Assembly (NCBI RefSeq): GCF_049199905.1
Contig: NZ_JBLZPK010000040.1
Coordinates: 62,001-126,000 of the forward strand
DNA: 64,000 nt
Direction of reading: 5' to 3'
Origin: Shinella sp032095155
Lineage (GTDB): Bacteria; Pseudomonadota; Alphaproteobacteria; Rhizobiales; Rhizobiaceae
In this document: piece by piece, positions 7,400 to 15,988 of the stretch
Position numbering within the stretch: position 1 is the first letter of the stretch
Layout: each line of letters starts with the position of its first letter
The notes under the pieces: model-generated
Seen by the model: the letters and a program-made list of their open reading frames with translations, nothing else
Told to the model about the DNA's origin: nothing
The model's database searches: none
Made by a program: the position numbers and the translations under genes

Positions 7400-8209
7400 T
7401 CAATCCTTTTTGCGGCTGATGAAGAAGAAGAGGGTGACGATGGCGATGGAGAGCAGCAGGAACACCGTCGAAATCGCATTCATCTCGGGTGTCACGACGC
7501 GGCGCAGCTGGCCGAGCATGTAGGTCGGCAGCGTATCCTGCCCGCCGGACTTGACGAATTCGGTGATCACCACGTCATCGAGCGAGATGACGAAGGCGAG
7601 CATCAGACCGGCAAGGATGCCCGGCCAGAGCAAGGGCAGCGTCACCCGGCGGAAGGCCCTGAACGGCGTCGCATAGAGATCGGCGGCCGCCGTTTCCAGC
7701 GAGAGGTCCATGGTCTCCAGCCGTGCGCGGATCGGCAGATAGGCGAAGGGGATGCAGAAGGCCGTGTGCGCGGCGATCAGATAGCCGAGGCCGGAATAGC
7801 CGGTCGCCATCTTGATGCGCGAGAAGAAGATCAGGAGCGCCACGGCGACGACGATTTCCGGCACCATCAGCGGCATGTTGATGAAGGCGTATTTCGCATT
7901 GAGCCCGCGATATTTGCGCGTGCGCGTGGTGGCGATGGCGGCCATGGTGGCGGCGACCGTCGCGATGACGGCGGCGACAGCGGCGATCTGCACGGAGCGG
8001 ATCGAGGCCTCCACCACCTTGTCGTTGTTCCATGCCGCCGCAAACCAGCGCAGCGACAGGCCTTCCCAGGTGGCGATCGACGCGCCGTCGTTGAACGAGA
8101 AGACGACGAGGGCGGCAATCGGCAGATAGAGCAGGAATAAGCAGACGACCGCAATCGTCGGGAAGCCGGCCTGGCGGCGAACGTCGAAGACGCCTGAAGT
8201 CTCAGCCAT
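7400..8209 (-). CDS. ABC transporter permease, PotC type
   Basis: An inner-membrane permease of about 269 residues with six predicted hydrophobic segments, beginning VVCLFLLYLPIAALVVFSF after a short N-terminal tail. The cytoplasmic coupling loop is seen as LETAAADLYATPFRAFRRVTLP, followed by PGILAGLMLAFVISLDDVV, typical of PotC. Start chosen at 8209 because GGGAGG stands about 8 bp upstream; this gives an 8-bp overlap with the preceding permease. An in-frame ATG at 8236 lacks that spacing. It forms the channel with the PotB-type permease at 8202-9137 (family knowledge). Confidence 0.88.
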   Translation of the reverse strand: MAETSGVFDVRRQAGFPTIAVVCLFLLYLPIAALVVFSFNDGASIATWEGLSLRWFAAAWNNDKVVEASIRSVQIAAVAAVIATVAATMAAIATTRTRKYRGLNAKYAFINMPLMVPEIVVAVALLIFFSRIKMATGYSGLGYLIAAHTAFCIPFAYLPIRARLETMDLSLETAAADLYATPFRAFRRVTLPLLWPGILAGLMLAFVISLDDVVITEFVKSGGQDTLPTYMLGQLRRVVTPEMNAISTVFLLLSIAIVTLFFFISRKKD

Positions 8210-9137
8210 GGTTGTGTCCTCCCTGGTTTCCGGCAAACCGCACCTGCACCATCAGCGCGATCATGACGATGGCGAGCAGCGCCATGGAGAGCGAGGCGCC
8301 GAGCGGCCAGTTGCGGCCCTGGCCGAATTGCAGCTCGATCAGGTTGCCGAGCATCATCTTGCTGCCGCCGCCCAGCATGCGCGGGGTGACGTAGGAGCCG
8401 AGCGAGGGGATGAAGACGAGGATGGAGCCGGCGATCACGCCGGGCTTCACCAGCGGCAGGATGATGCGCTTGAGCACCCGCCAGCGGCTGGCATAGAGAT
8501 CGTAGCCGGCCTCGACGAGGCGGAAATCGACCTTTTCCAGGCTGGCATAGAGCGGCAGCACCATCAGCGGGAAGAAGACATAGGTCATGCCGAGCAGGAT
8601 GGCGAAGTCGGTATACATCATCTGGATCGGCGCTGAGATGATGCCGATCTTCATGAGCAGCGTGTTGATCATGCCTTCGTTGCGGATCAATTCCTGGATC
8701 GCGAAGGTGCGGATGAGCAGGTTCGTCCAGAACGGGATGGTGATGAGGAACAGCCAGATTTCGCGCGTGCGCTCGGAACGCGTGGCGATGAAATAGGCGG
8801 TGGGGAAGCCGAGCAGCAGCGTCGTGACCGTGGTCATGAGCGACAGCCAGACGGAGCGCCAGAAGATCGACAGATGCGCATCGGCAATCGACCAGGTGCC
8901 GTCGAAAATATCCTTTTCGAAGAGCACGGCGATCCACGCGTCGGGCGAGAAGGTCCAGACGACGTCGCCATAGCTGCCGGGCATCAGGAAGGAATAGACG
9001 AAGACGATGGCGAGCGGCCCGATGGCCGCCAGCGCGATGATGAGAAGGGCCGGCGTCGAAAGGAGCCAGCGGTTGCGGATATCCTGCGCCTCGACCCGGC
9101 GCGCGGCTTCGCTTGCTGTGCTGGTGACAGTGCTCAT
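8202..9137 (-). CDS. ABC transporter permease, PotB type
   Basis: A 311-residue permease with an extended cytoplasmic N-terminus, a first membrane segment LLIIALAAIGPLAIVFVYSF and five more. The coupling-loop motif reads LVEAGYDLYASRWRVLKRI, followed by LPLVKPGVIAGSILVFIPSLGSYV, as in PotB proteins of polyamine importers. It begins 4 bp after the ATPase stop and overlaps the next permease by 8 bp, so the three membrane-complex genes are translated as one unit. Confidence 0.88.
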   Translation of the reverse strand: MSTVTSTASEAARRVEAQDIRNRWLLSTPALLIIALAAIGPLAIVFVYSFLMPGSYGDVVWTFSPDAWIAVLFEKDIFDGTWSIADAHLSIFWRSVWLSLMTTVTTLLLGFPTAYFIATRSERTREIWLFLITIPFWTNLLIRTFAIQELIRNEGMINTLLMKIGIISAPIQMMYTDFAILLGMTYVFFPLMVLPLYASLEKVDFRLVEAGYDLYASRWRVLKRIILPLVKPGVIAGSILVFIPSLGSYVTPRMLGGGSKMMLGNLIELQFGQGRNWPLGASLSMALLAIVMIALMVQVRFAGNQGGHNHG

Positions 9138-9141
9138 CGGG

Positions 9142-10242
9142 TCAATCCTTCAGCACCTGGGCCGCGCCCGTCTCCAGCACGACGCCGACCACATCGCCTT
9201 CGGCAAAAGCCGCGCCCTGTTCGAGGCTGTTCTGGCGGCGCACGCAGAAACGGTCGCCGCTTTCCAGCGCGACGTGGAAATGCGTGTCGGTGCCGACATA
9301 GACCACACTCGACAGCTTGCCGGTGAGATGCGCGCCTTCAGGATTGGCGACGATGGCGGCGTGTTCCGGCCGCGTGACCACGGTGACCTTGCCGGCGGGC
9401 GAAAAGCCCTCGGGCAGGCGGGCGGAGACGCGCGTGCCGCCGGGCAGCACGACATCCGCCTTGCCGTCCGCGACCGACAAGACGTCGGCCTTCAAGAAAT
9501 TCGTCTCGCCGATGAATTCGGCGACGAAACGTTCGGCCGGCCGATCGTAGATATCGCGCGGGCCGCCGACCTGAAGGATCTTGCCTGCCGACATGACGGC
9601 GATGCGGTCCGACATGGTCAGCGCTTCCTCCTGGTCATGGGTGACGAAGATGAAGGTGATGCCGGTCTCGGTCTGCAGGCGCTTCAGCTCGATCTGCATG
9701 TCCTTGCGCAGCTTGTAGTCGAGGGCGGACAGCGGCTCGTCGAGCAGCAGCACCTTCGGCTGCGGGGCAAGCGCGCGGGCGAGCGCCACACGCTGCTGCT
9801 GGCCACCGGAAATCTGCGCCGTCTTGCGGTCCCTCAGATGCCCCATCTTGACGAGCGCCAGCATCTCCTCGACGCGCTTGGCGATCTCGGCCTTGGGGCG
9901 GTCGAGCATTTCGAGGCCGAAGGCGATGTTTTCGCCGACCGTCATATGCGGGAAGAGCGCGTAGTTCTGGAACACCGTGTTGACAGGCCGCTTGAACGGC
10001 GGCAGCGCGGCGATGTTCTGGCCGTAGAGCCTGATCTCGCCATCCGTCGGATAGGTGAAACCGGCGATCATGCGCAGCAGCGTGGTCTTGCCGCAGCCGG
10101 ACGGGCCGAGCAGTGTGAAGAACTCGTTCTCGCGGATATCGACGCTGACATGATCCAGGGCCTTGAACGGGCTGTCGCCCGTGCCGAAAACCTTGCTGAC
10201 ATCGCAGACTTCAATGGCACTCTTATGCGTCCGATCCGGCAC
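9142..10242 (-). CDS. ABC transporter ATP-binding protein, PotA type
   Basis: The ATPase of the polyamine-type importer. Walker A is LGPSGCGKTTLL, the signature is ISGGQQQRVALARAL and Walker B is VLLLDEPLSALD; a C-terminal TOBE-type domain follows the nucleotide-binding domain. GTG at 10242 is preferred, since GGGAGG lies 10 nt upstream and the protein (about 366 residues) then has the usual PotA length. An ATG at 10290 would add 16 residues with no family resemblance. It is the first gene of the operon; the leader upstream contains a palindrome at the -10 and a strong hairpin. Confidence 0.88.
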   Translation of the reverse strand: MPDRTHKSAIEVCDVSKVFGTGDSPFKALDHVSVDIRENEFFTLLGPSGCGKTTLLRMIAGFTYPTDGEIRLYGQNIAALPPFKRPVNTVFQNYALFPHMTVGENIAFGLEMLDRPKAEIAKRVEEMLALVKMGHLRDRKTAQISGGQQQRVALARALAPQPKVLLLDEPLSALDYKLRKDMQIELKRLQTETGITFIFVTHDQEEALTMSDRIAVMSAGKILQVGGPRDIYDRPAERFVAEFIGETNFLKADVLSVADGKADVVLPGGTRVSARLPEGFSPAGKVTVVTRPEHAAIVANPEGAHLTGKLSSVVYVGTDTHFHVALESGDRFCVRRQNSLEQGAAFAEGDVVGVVLETGAAQVLKD

Positions 10243-10303
10243 TATCGATGGTCCTCCCGTTGGGCCGCACGGAGCGGCTATCCCTGTCAAATGCGTACGG
10301 CTT

Positions 10304-10333
10304 GCCAGCCCGCGGCCGAGGCTGCGGGCTGGC
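10304..10333 (-). other. Hairpin in the 5' leader of the PotA-type gene
   Basis: Perfect 10-bp arms, GCCAGCCCGC and GCGGGCTGGC, with a 10-nt loop. If the promoter at 10464-10492 is used, this structure lies in a leader of about 215 nt, 60-90 nt before the GTG. It could stabilise or attenuate the transcript, or be a leftover terminator for the upstream amidohydrolase gene. No T tract follows. Confidence 0.4.
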
Positions 10334-10459
10334 CCACGCTGCTTTTCCTGATGCGCCGCCCCGGAATGTCCGTCGCCGCGCTCCTGCTGCGGCCGACATT
10401 GTCTGGGTTGCCACCCATTCCTCCGCTCGCGTATCTCGCAGGCTCGCTCATTAATACAT

Positions 10460-10492
10460 CAGTGAAATATCACTGCAATGCAAGGTCGTCAA
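10460..10492 (-). promoter_or_regulatory. Candidate promoter with overlapping operator palindrome
   Basis: On the minus strand TTGACG (10492-10487) and TATTTC (10469-10464) are separated by exactly 17 bp. The -10 sits inside a perfect inverted repeat, CAGTGA-AATA-TCACTG (10460-10475). A repressor bound there would block the importer operon. No other copy was noticed, and the regulator cannot be named; it does not match the palindrome at 6064-6081. Confidence 0.5.
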
Positions 10493-10558
10493 CATGCGCA
10501 TTTCAGGCGCGGCTTCTTTTGCCGCGCGTCTTCGTTTCCGCTTTCCGGTGATTTGACC

Positions 10559-12226
10559 TCAGGCTGCGTAGGTGATCCGGCCGCCGCAGATCGTCATCTT
10601 GGGGCGGATCTTGTCGATGCTCTCGGGCGCGACGGCCTCGATGTCCTCGTCGAGAATGACGAGGTCGGCGAAGTAGCCTGGCTTCAGCATGCCCTTGCGG
10701 TCTTCGGCGAATTCCGCATAGGCGCTGCCGATCGTATAGGCGGCGATGGCATCGTGCAGGCTGACGGAATGGTCCGGATCACCGTCCTGCCAGACTTTGC
10801 GCGTCACGGCGGCGTGGATGCCGGCGATGGGATCGATCGGCGAGACCGGCCAGTCGGAGGAGAAGGCAAGCGCTGCCCCAGTCTCCTTGATGCGGCGCCA
10901 GGCATAGGCGAGGTAACGGCGATTCTCACCGATGCGCGAGAGCGTCGGTTCGAGCGGGAAGCACATGCCGCCCGGCGGATGCGGCGGCTGCATGGAGGCG
11001 ATGACGCCGAGCTCGGCAAAGCGCGGCATGTCCTCCTCGGTGATCAGCTCGACATGTTCGACACGGTGGCGGCTGTCGCGCACGCCATTCGCCTTCTGCG
11101 CCGCCTCGTAACCGTTGAGCACGCGGCGCACCGCGCCGTCGCCGATGGAATGCACCGCGATCTGCAGGCCGCGGCGGTCGATCTCGGTGGCGAGTTCCGA
11201 AAACTCTTCATTGCTGAAATAGGGTTCGCCATGCCAATCCGGCCGGTCCGCATAGGGTTCGACAAGGAAGGCCGTGCCGGATTCCAGCACGCCGTCCATG
11301 AACACCTTGACCAGGCCCGAGGAGACCCAGTCGCTGCGATAGCGCCGGTCCATTTCGCTCGCCTTTTCGAGATCGGCAAGCGTCATCGGCTTCTTGAAGT
11401 GGAACGGCACCTGGCCGCGCACGGTGATCGTGCCATCCTTCTCCAGCGCGTCCAGCAGCTGGAGCTGGTAGAAATTGCCGTCCATATTGTGGAACGAGGT
11501 GATGCCGTGTTTGGCGGCATGGGCGAGGCCCGCGAGCATGATCTCCTTGTCGGCCTCCCATTCGGCCGCCGTCGGCGCCGGGTCGGGCTCGCCGCCGGTC
11601 TCGATGCCGAGATGGCTGCGGTTCGCGCCTGCGAGATGCAGCACGGGTGCCATGGCCTCCCCTTCCCGCAATTCGCCCGTCGCAAGGCCATCCGGCCCCA
11701 TGACGACCTCGTTGCCCGGATTGACCGCCTTGCCCTTGAGGATGCCGGCCATGTCCAACGCCTTGGTATTGGCCCATGCGGTGTGATGGTCGGCCGCGAC
11801 GATGACGACAGGACGATCGGCGACGATGCGATCGATATGGTGGCGGGTCAGCGTCTCGGTTTCAGAAATGATCGTGTAGCCGGCGCCATGGGCTCTCAGA
11901 AGCGCATCGTTCGGACGGGCGGCGGCATGCGCCAAAAGGCTTGCCCTCAGCGCCTCGAAGCCCTCGATATCGCCGACCTGCAGATGCGGCAGCTCCTCGG
12001 CGCCGCCGAACATATGGAGATGGCTTTCGATAAAGCCCGGCAGCACCGAAGTGCCGCCAGCGTCGATCACCCGCGTGGTCTCGCCCTTCAGCGCCAGAAC
12101 CGCGTCCACGCCGCCGACGGCGACGATCCGGCCGCCGGAAAGTGCAATCGCCTCGGCACGCGGATTGGCGTCATCCATGGTCAGGATGCGCGCATTGGTG
12201 ACAATCAGATCAGCGGTTACAGGCAT
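10559..12226 (-). CDS. Amidohydrolase family protein, YtcJ type
   Basis: A 555-residue metal-dependent hydrolase. The N-terminal beta-sandwich strand LIVTNARILTMDDANPRAEA leads to the barrel with SHLHMFGG (metal-binding HxH), then AVHSIGDGAV, HRVEHVEL and FSSDWPVSPIDP, whose Asp is the last metal ligand. This layout is typical of YtcJ-like amidohydrolases, which act on N-substituted formamides or cyclic amides; the substrate here is unknown. AGGAGGAG precedes the ATG. It lies upstream of the polyamine-type importer on the same strand but is separated from it by 316 bp with its own promoter, so it is probably a single-gene unit. Confidence 0.88.
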   Translation of the reverse strand: MPVTADLIVTNARILTMDDANPRAEAIALSGGRIVAVGGVDAVLALKGETTRVIDAGGTSVLPGFIESHLHMFGGAEELPHLQVGDIEGFEALRASLLAHAAARPNDALLRAHGAGYTIISETETLTRHHIDRIVADRPVVIVAADHHTAWANTKALDMAGILKGKAVNPGNEVVMGPDGLATGELREGEAMAPVLHLAGANRSHLGIETGGEPDPAPTAAEWEADKEIMLAGLAHAAKHGITSFHNMDGNFYQLQLLDALEKDGTITVRGQVPFHFKKPMTLADLEKASEMDRRYRSDWVSSGLVKVFMDGVLESGTAFLVEPYADRPDWHGEPYFSNEEFSELATEIDRRGLQIAVHSIGDGAVRRVLNGYEAAQKANGVRDSRHRVEHVELITEEDMPRFAELGVIASMQPPHPPGGMCFPLEPTLSRIGENRRYLAYAWRRIKETGAALAFSSDWPVSPIDPIAGIHAAVTRKVWQDGDPDHSVSLHDAIAAYTIGSAYAEFAEDRKGMLKPGYFADLVILDEDIEAVAPESIDKIRPKMTICGGRITYAA

Positions 12227-12582
12227 GCAAATCTCCTCCTCTTGCTACGCCAGCGTCCATCGATCAGGCATCGATTTCGCCACGACCTTTGACGCAGGCG
12301 TACAGGTGAAGGAATACGCCAAAAGGCTAGGATGAGGTCTCATTCAAATCCAGGCGACGACACGGCGTTACTCTCATCGAGATCGGGACGATCGTCGATG
12401 TCACGGGCGACCCAGCCGTTACGCTCGACATAGCAACGACCATGCCGATTAAGTGTAACGCCTGTTCAGGTTCGATATGATATGGTGTCTCAGAACGTCG
12501 GCATGAGGATTTGCGTCCAGCGACGTTCCTGCCGAGTGATGGCTCGTGCCCTGCGAGTTTTCGGCCCTCGAGGGCCATTTTC
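12227..12582. other. Intergenic stretch without a recognised gene
   Basis: It contains the 5' region of the amidohydrolase gene and sequence leading to the broken PAS-domain gene. A minus-strand reading frame of 177 codons covers 12327-12860, but it has poor composition, is antisense to the PAS fragment and resembles nothing. No clear promoter or RNA gene was seen. Confidence 0.5.
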
Positions 12583-12827
12583 ATGTCGAACGAACCGATC
12601 GTCCATTTCGAAGCGGCAAGCACCCTTGCCGTGGTGGTCTCATCGAACGAGCCGCTGCTTTTCCTCTCCAAAGACCAGAAGGTCATTGTAGCGAGCACAT
12701 CGTTCTGCCGGACGTTCGAAATCGATCCGGCGACAATTCCCGGCAGACCACTCGGTTCGCTCGGAAATGGCGAATAGGCAATGCCCAAGCTCGCCTCACT
12801 TCTACCTGTCAATCGGCTTCCAATTTT
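12583..12827 (+). pseudogene. PAS-domain protein fragment (sensor kinase N-terminus), interrupted
   Basis: Translation from ATG 12583 gives MSNEPIVHFEAASTLAVVVS and then LFLSKDQKVIVASTSFCRTF and IDPATIPGRPLGSLGNGE, a pattern I recognise from the N-terminal PAS domain of alphaproteobacterial sensor histidine kinases. Where a Trp is expected the codon is TAG (12775-12777), after which the same frame continues MPKLASLL. The reading frame is then lost at the edge of an ISL3-type element (12828). No kinase domain was found on either side. The gene is dead: nonsense mutation plus insertion or truncation. Confidence 0.65.
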
Positions 12828-14450
12828 GGCTCTGCCGCAGATTTGGTGGAATTCTCTCATGTCGCGCCGATCGGGCGGGCTTGAAGAAGATCAAGCTTTC
12901 CGCGATCGTAGATGTGGCGTTTTACGAGCTTGAGCTTGGTGATCTGCCCTTCGGTTTATCCATTGGACCACGTTTAGACGATCGCTGCGCGGACTGCCTG
13001 TATCGCTTTCGCAACGCCATTGCCAAAGGAGGCAACCAGACTGTCGCAAGCGGGGTCGGCCCACGATGCGAGCTCGTTTTCCGATTTGCGTCGGATCATA
13101 AGATGGAAGTCGGCAATGATATTGCGAGCAGCAACGAGCAAGGGAACGCCGCTTTCGATCGCGGCGATGATGACGGTCTCGGATTTCGTCAGGTTGCCTC
13201 TGCTGGTTGTCAAAAGGCGGGCAATCGTTGGAGCAGAGCGGATGCGGATCAACGACTCTGCATCCGCCTTGTCGGCCCGCTTCCGCCGTGTGACCCATTC
13301 ACCGACGACCCGACGGGAACCACGAAAGCCCGGTGGTCTCAATGCCGCCATAGCCCAGTGCTGTTCCGCTTGCCGGCAGTCCATTGCGCATCGAGCATTC
13401 GAGACAGGGCTCCTACGAGCTTTCTTGACCGAAAGACGTCGTTGCGGTGCCCTCTGAGTACCTGGCGGATTAAGCCGCGGCTATGACCGGTATGGCGCAC
13501 GATCTCCTGATCGTAACACCGCTCTTTGCGAGCGCTATAATCGTCGAGTTGGTATGCTCGCGCCTGAGATAGCCTTCGTATTGAAGGCGTTCGGCCGCAG
13601 TCAGAAGTTTAGGATTGATGCGCGTTGTACCGAGCGCCTTGCGAATTTGCCGCATAGATTTGCGACGGAATCCAGGAATGCACGGCTAGCATTCTACATC
13701 AGATGCCATCAATCAGCGACCTGCGCTTGCATCGGGCAACGCCTTTGCCGCCGCCAGCCCGTAAGCGCCGCCGCGGTCGCGTGCCATGATCTGGATTTGA
13801 GGATTTCCCTGTAACCAGGCCTCTGCCGTCGCTGGCTCACCTTCGGGCAGCAGACGGATCGGCCGCCGGCGCTCCAGTCACACACGATCGTGTCATAGCG
13901 GTGATTGCGCCGCCAGGCCCAGTCGTCGATGCCAATCACCGAGGGCGGGATCGACGACGGCAATCCTTGCCTGCGGATAACGCGGAGCAAAGTGTCGTTG
14001 CTGACGGGAAGCATGAGCCGCTGTGCAAAACGCGCCGCCGGGCGTCCTCCAAGCGCGAGGGCGAGATGGTGGACGAGACGCCCGACACGCCCGGTTCGTC
14101 GGGCGTAGGAAGATAGCACATCGCCGAACCGCTCGGCGAATATCTGCCTGCCGCAGAGCACTGCGTCACAGGTGAGCCTCCGTGTGCGCACGATACGCCT
14201 GACGCGCCTTCCCGACAGGGGGAGGTCCGCGACCTGGCGGCAATATCCGCTTCGAACCGTTCGCGAAATTCGCCCGCATGCCGGACATGACGCGGTAGCG
14301 CCGGCTCGGGAAAGCAAGATGCAGGTCTCATCGTCAATGTGGGTGATGCGTTCGGCGATGCAACCGGCCGGCACCAAATCTGAGGGGCCAAACTTGGTGC
14401 TCATCAGATCATTCCTCTGTGGAAACAAGCAATTCAGCATCGTCACAACG
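12828..14450 (-). mobile_element. Degenerate ISL3-family insertion sequence
   Basis: A broken ISL3-type transposase fills this segment on the minus strand. The left boundary is set at GGCTCTGCCGCAGATTTGG (12828-12846), which lies just beyond the transposase stop and abuts the broken PAS gene. I did not find a convincing inverted copy of this end on the right, so the right boundary (about 14450, just before the transposase start) is approximate and that end may be deleted or diverged. The element cannot be mobile. Confidence 0.65.
12857..14404 (-). pseudogene. ISL3-family transposase, multiply frameshifted
   Basis: Starting at ATG 14404 the first part is intact: a zinc-ribbon-like segment (SCPACGRISRTVRSGYCRQ), an LPLSGRRVRR segment, and VIGIDDWAWRRNHRYDTIVCDW, the beginning of the DDE domain. 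The frame then shifts several times. Further recognisable pieces are MRQIRKALGTTRINPKLLTA near 13655-13596, a KADAESLIRIRSAPTIARLL segment around 13280-13220, and a C-terminal ITKLKLVKRHIYDRGKLDLL piece that contains an upstream TAA and ends at TGA 12859-12857. At least three frameshifts and two stops are visible. Confidence 0.8.
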
Positions 14451-14921
14451 GCATCAAAACTGGGTCAGACTCAAAACTGGTCGCAAACGCAGCCACACTA
14501 AGCTTTTGCGCGTTGTTGGGTGCCATCTAGGCATCGCAAACGCCAGTGGAGACGCAGCTCCTTTCGATGTTAGATCGAGAAGGAGAAGCCGCCGCAGAGC
14601 GAAAAGGAGCACATCTATCCACCGCGATCCCAGCTATGTGCCGAGTGCCGGCGAGGCTGCGATCGCTTTGGTCCGAACAGCTATCCGTCGGCCGGTCGGC
14701 GAGAACATGCTTTCGCAAAGGCATTCGGACAGCGTGAATGCCGAACGTCGGCCAGTAAACCTCGTCGACCTCCAGATCCGAACCGTCGACATAGATGATC
14801 TGCTGGCCTGGCTGCGGCGCGTCGAAGAGTATCTAGGCGCCAGTGGCCGTCTCACCGAAGTGTGTGTCGAACGCAATGATGACAGCGGCCTCGCGCAGCA
14901 GGCTCGTGTTCGACGGGGCAC
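14451..14921. other. Region between IS remnant and GFA gene, no gene identified
   Basis: A plus-strand frame runs 14419-14967 and several minus-strand frames overlap it, but none shows family motifs or a good ribosome-binding site. A minus-strand stretch near 14760-14890 reads like protein (IIYVDGSDLEVDEVYWPTFG) and has an in-frame stop just before it. It may be a remnant of an unknown gene. I do not assign a function. Confidence 0.35.
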
Positions 14922-15302
14922 CTATGGGGTTCGTATCGTTACCCATAGGTGGCGATGGGCGTCATAGACACTTTGGGTTGGGCTGAGCCCCTCCTTGTCT
15001 TCAAAACAACCGAAGGCGATTGCCGTCATGCCAGGCTTGAAGTCAGGTTTCCAGAAGACCGCTGACCCGCGGGTGGGGCAGAAGTGAAACTCGACCGGCA
15101 GACCGCTATCGCCTATCCGGGAAAATAGCGCGTCGGGGCCTGTAACCGCCGTTACCTCCGTTGCAAAAAAGACGGCGACCCCGAAGGCGGAACCGGTGCG
15201 GCGCTGACATTCCTGACAGTGACAGGCGGAAATCTTTCCAGGCTCGCCGTGCGCAACGATCGTAAGCGCGCCGCAGGTACACATTGCCTTGCGTTTCATC
15301 AT
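14922..15302 (-). CDS. GFA (glutathione-dependent formaldehyde-activating enzyme-like) family protein
   Basis: From ATG 15302 (MMKRKAMCTCGALTIVAHGE) the product is 126 residues of the CENP-V/GFA zinc fold. It retains CTCG, the CHCQECQRRTGSAFG cluster and FCP, but where family members read CPxCGS this protein has CPTRGS, so one expected zinc-ligand Cys is Arg. An upstream in-frame start at 15383 would add 27 residues unlike the family. Members bind zinc and sometimes glutathione; most have no proven reaction. It is the last gene downstream of the FecR/DUF2218 genes, on the same strand but 330 bp away. Confidence 0.8.
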   Translation of the reverse strand: MMKRKAMCTCGALTIVAHGEPGKISACHCQECQRRTGSAFGVAVFFATEVTAVTGPDALFSRIGDSGLPVEFHFCPTRGSAVFWKPDFKPGMTAIAFGCFEDKEGLSPTQSVYDAHRHLWVTIRTP

Positions 15303-15632
15303 GACGTTTCCCGGTGCATTCACCACAGTTGAATAATTTGTTGCTGTACCCATTCTGGAAGCAGAACCCACCCCTGTGCCCACTGATCCCTCAGTGTCCT
15401 ACGCCCTGTTTAAGGATGCCCGAATGATCGAGGCCGGCTTCTTTCACCAATTCGAGCAACAGACCAACCCTTCGGTCCCCTTGATGCTGCAGAACCGTCA
15501 TTTCGATGTTTCAGGATCGTGAGCCCGTGCGACCGATAAGCTCTCGAGCGGATATGGACCCATGCTCATCGAATAATCCGCCACATTCAATGATTTCGTT
15601 CGATCTTAGTGGCGCGGTGGCTGCCGTACAGG

Positions 15633-15929
15633 CTAGGTAACATTTGAGCGCTGCCAAGCGAGGCCTTCAATATCCTCACGGAAAGAAAAGCGCACCAAGT
15701 GGGTTTCGATGGCCGACTGGGCCCAGGCGACGATTTCCTCGGTCGGCGCCTGCACGGACAGATGCAGGCCCTCCGCATTTGCGTCGAAGGTCGCGACACC
15801 ACCATCAAAACGGCATTCACCGTGGGTCTCGGTGTATTCGACATCCACCTTGTGGGCGAAGTGCTTGCACATCTGGACCAGGTACTTGGCCGCAAATTCG
15901 GTCTTCACCACGGCGGTTGTTGCGATCAT
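15633..15929 (-). CDS. DUF2218 domain-containing protein
   Basis: A 98-residue protein covering the whole DUF2218 family: KTEFAAKYLVQMCKHFAHKV, a strand with CRFDGGVATFDANAEGLHLS, and the C-terminal EEIVAWAQSAIETHLVRFSF helix. The family is small and of unknown function and often occurs beside siderophore-uptake genes, as here, 59 bp downstream of fecR. No membrane segment or signal peptide is visible, so it should be cytoplasmic. It may share the iron-responsive transcript. Confidence 0.85.
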   Translation of the reverse strand: MIATTAVVKTEFAAKYLVQMCKHFAHKVDVEYTETHGECRFDGGVATFDANAEGLHLSVQAPTEEIVAWAQSAIETHLVRFSFREDIEGLAWQRSNVT

Positions 15930-15988
15930 GTGATTGCTCCTGTCATCGACTTCTGCGCCCTCGAAAGGGCAGTATCTCTTGATCGACC

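Noticed and set aside
9007..12292. Long plus-strand frames (514 and 604 codons)
   Set aside because: They mirror the PotA-type and amidohydrolase genes on the minus strand, and have no family motifs or ribosome-binding sites.
12327..12860. A 177-codon minus-strand frame near the PAS fragment
   Set aside because: It overlaps the PAS remnant and the IS end, has atypical composition and no similarity that I recognise.
14419..14967. A 182-codon plus-strand frame
   Set aside because: No recognisable domain, arginine-rich shadow-like composition, and it runs into the GFA gene on the other strand.
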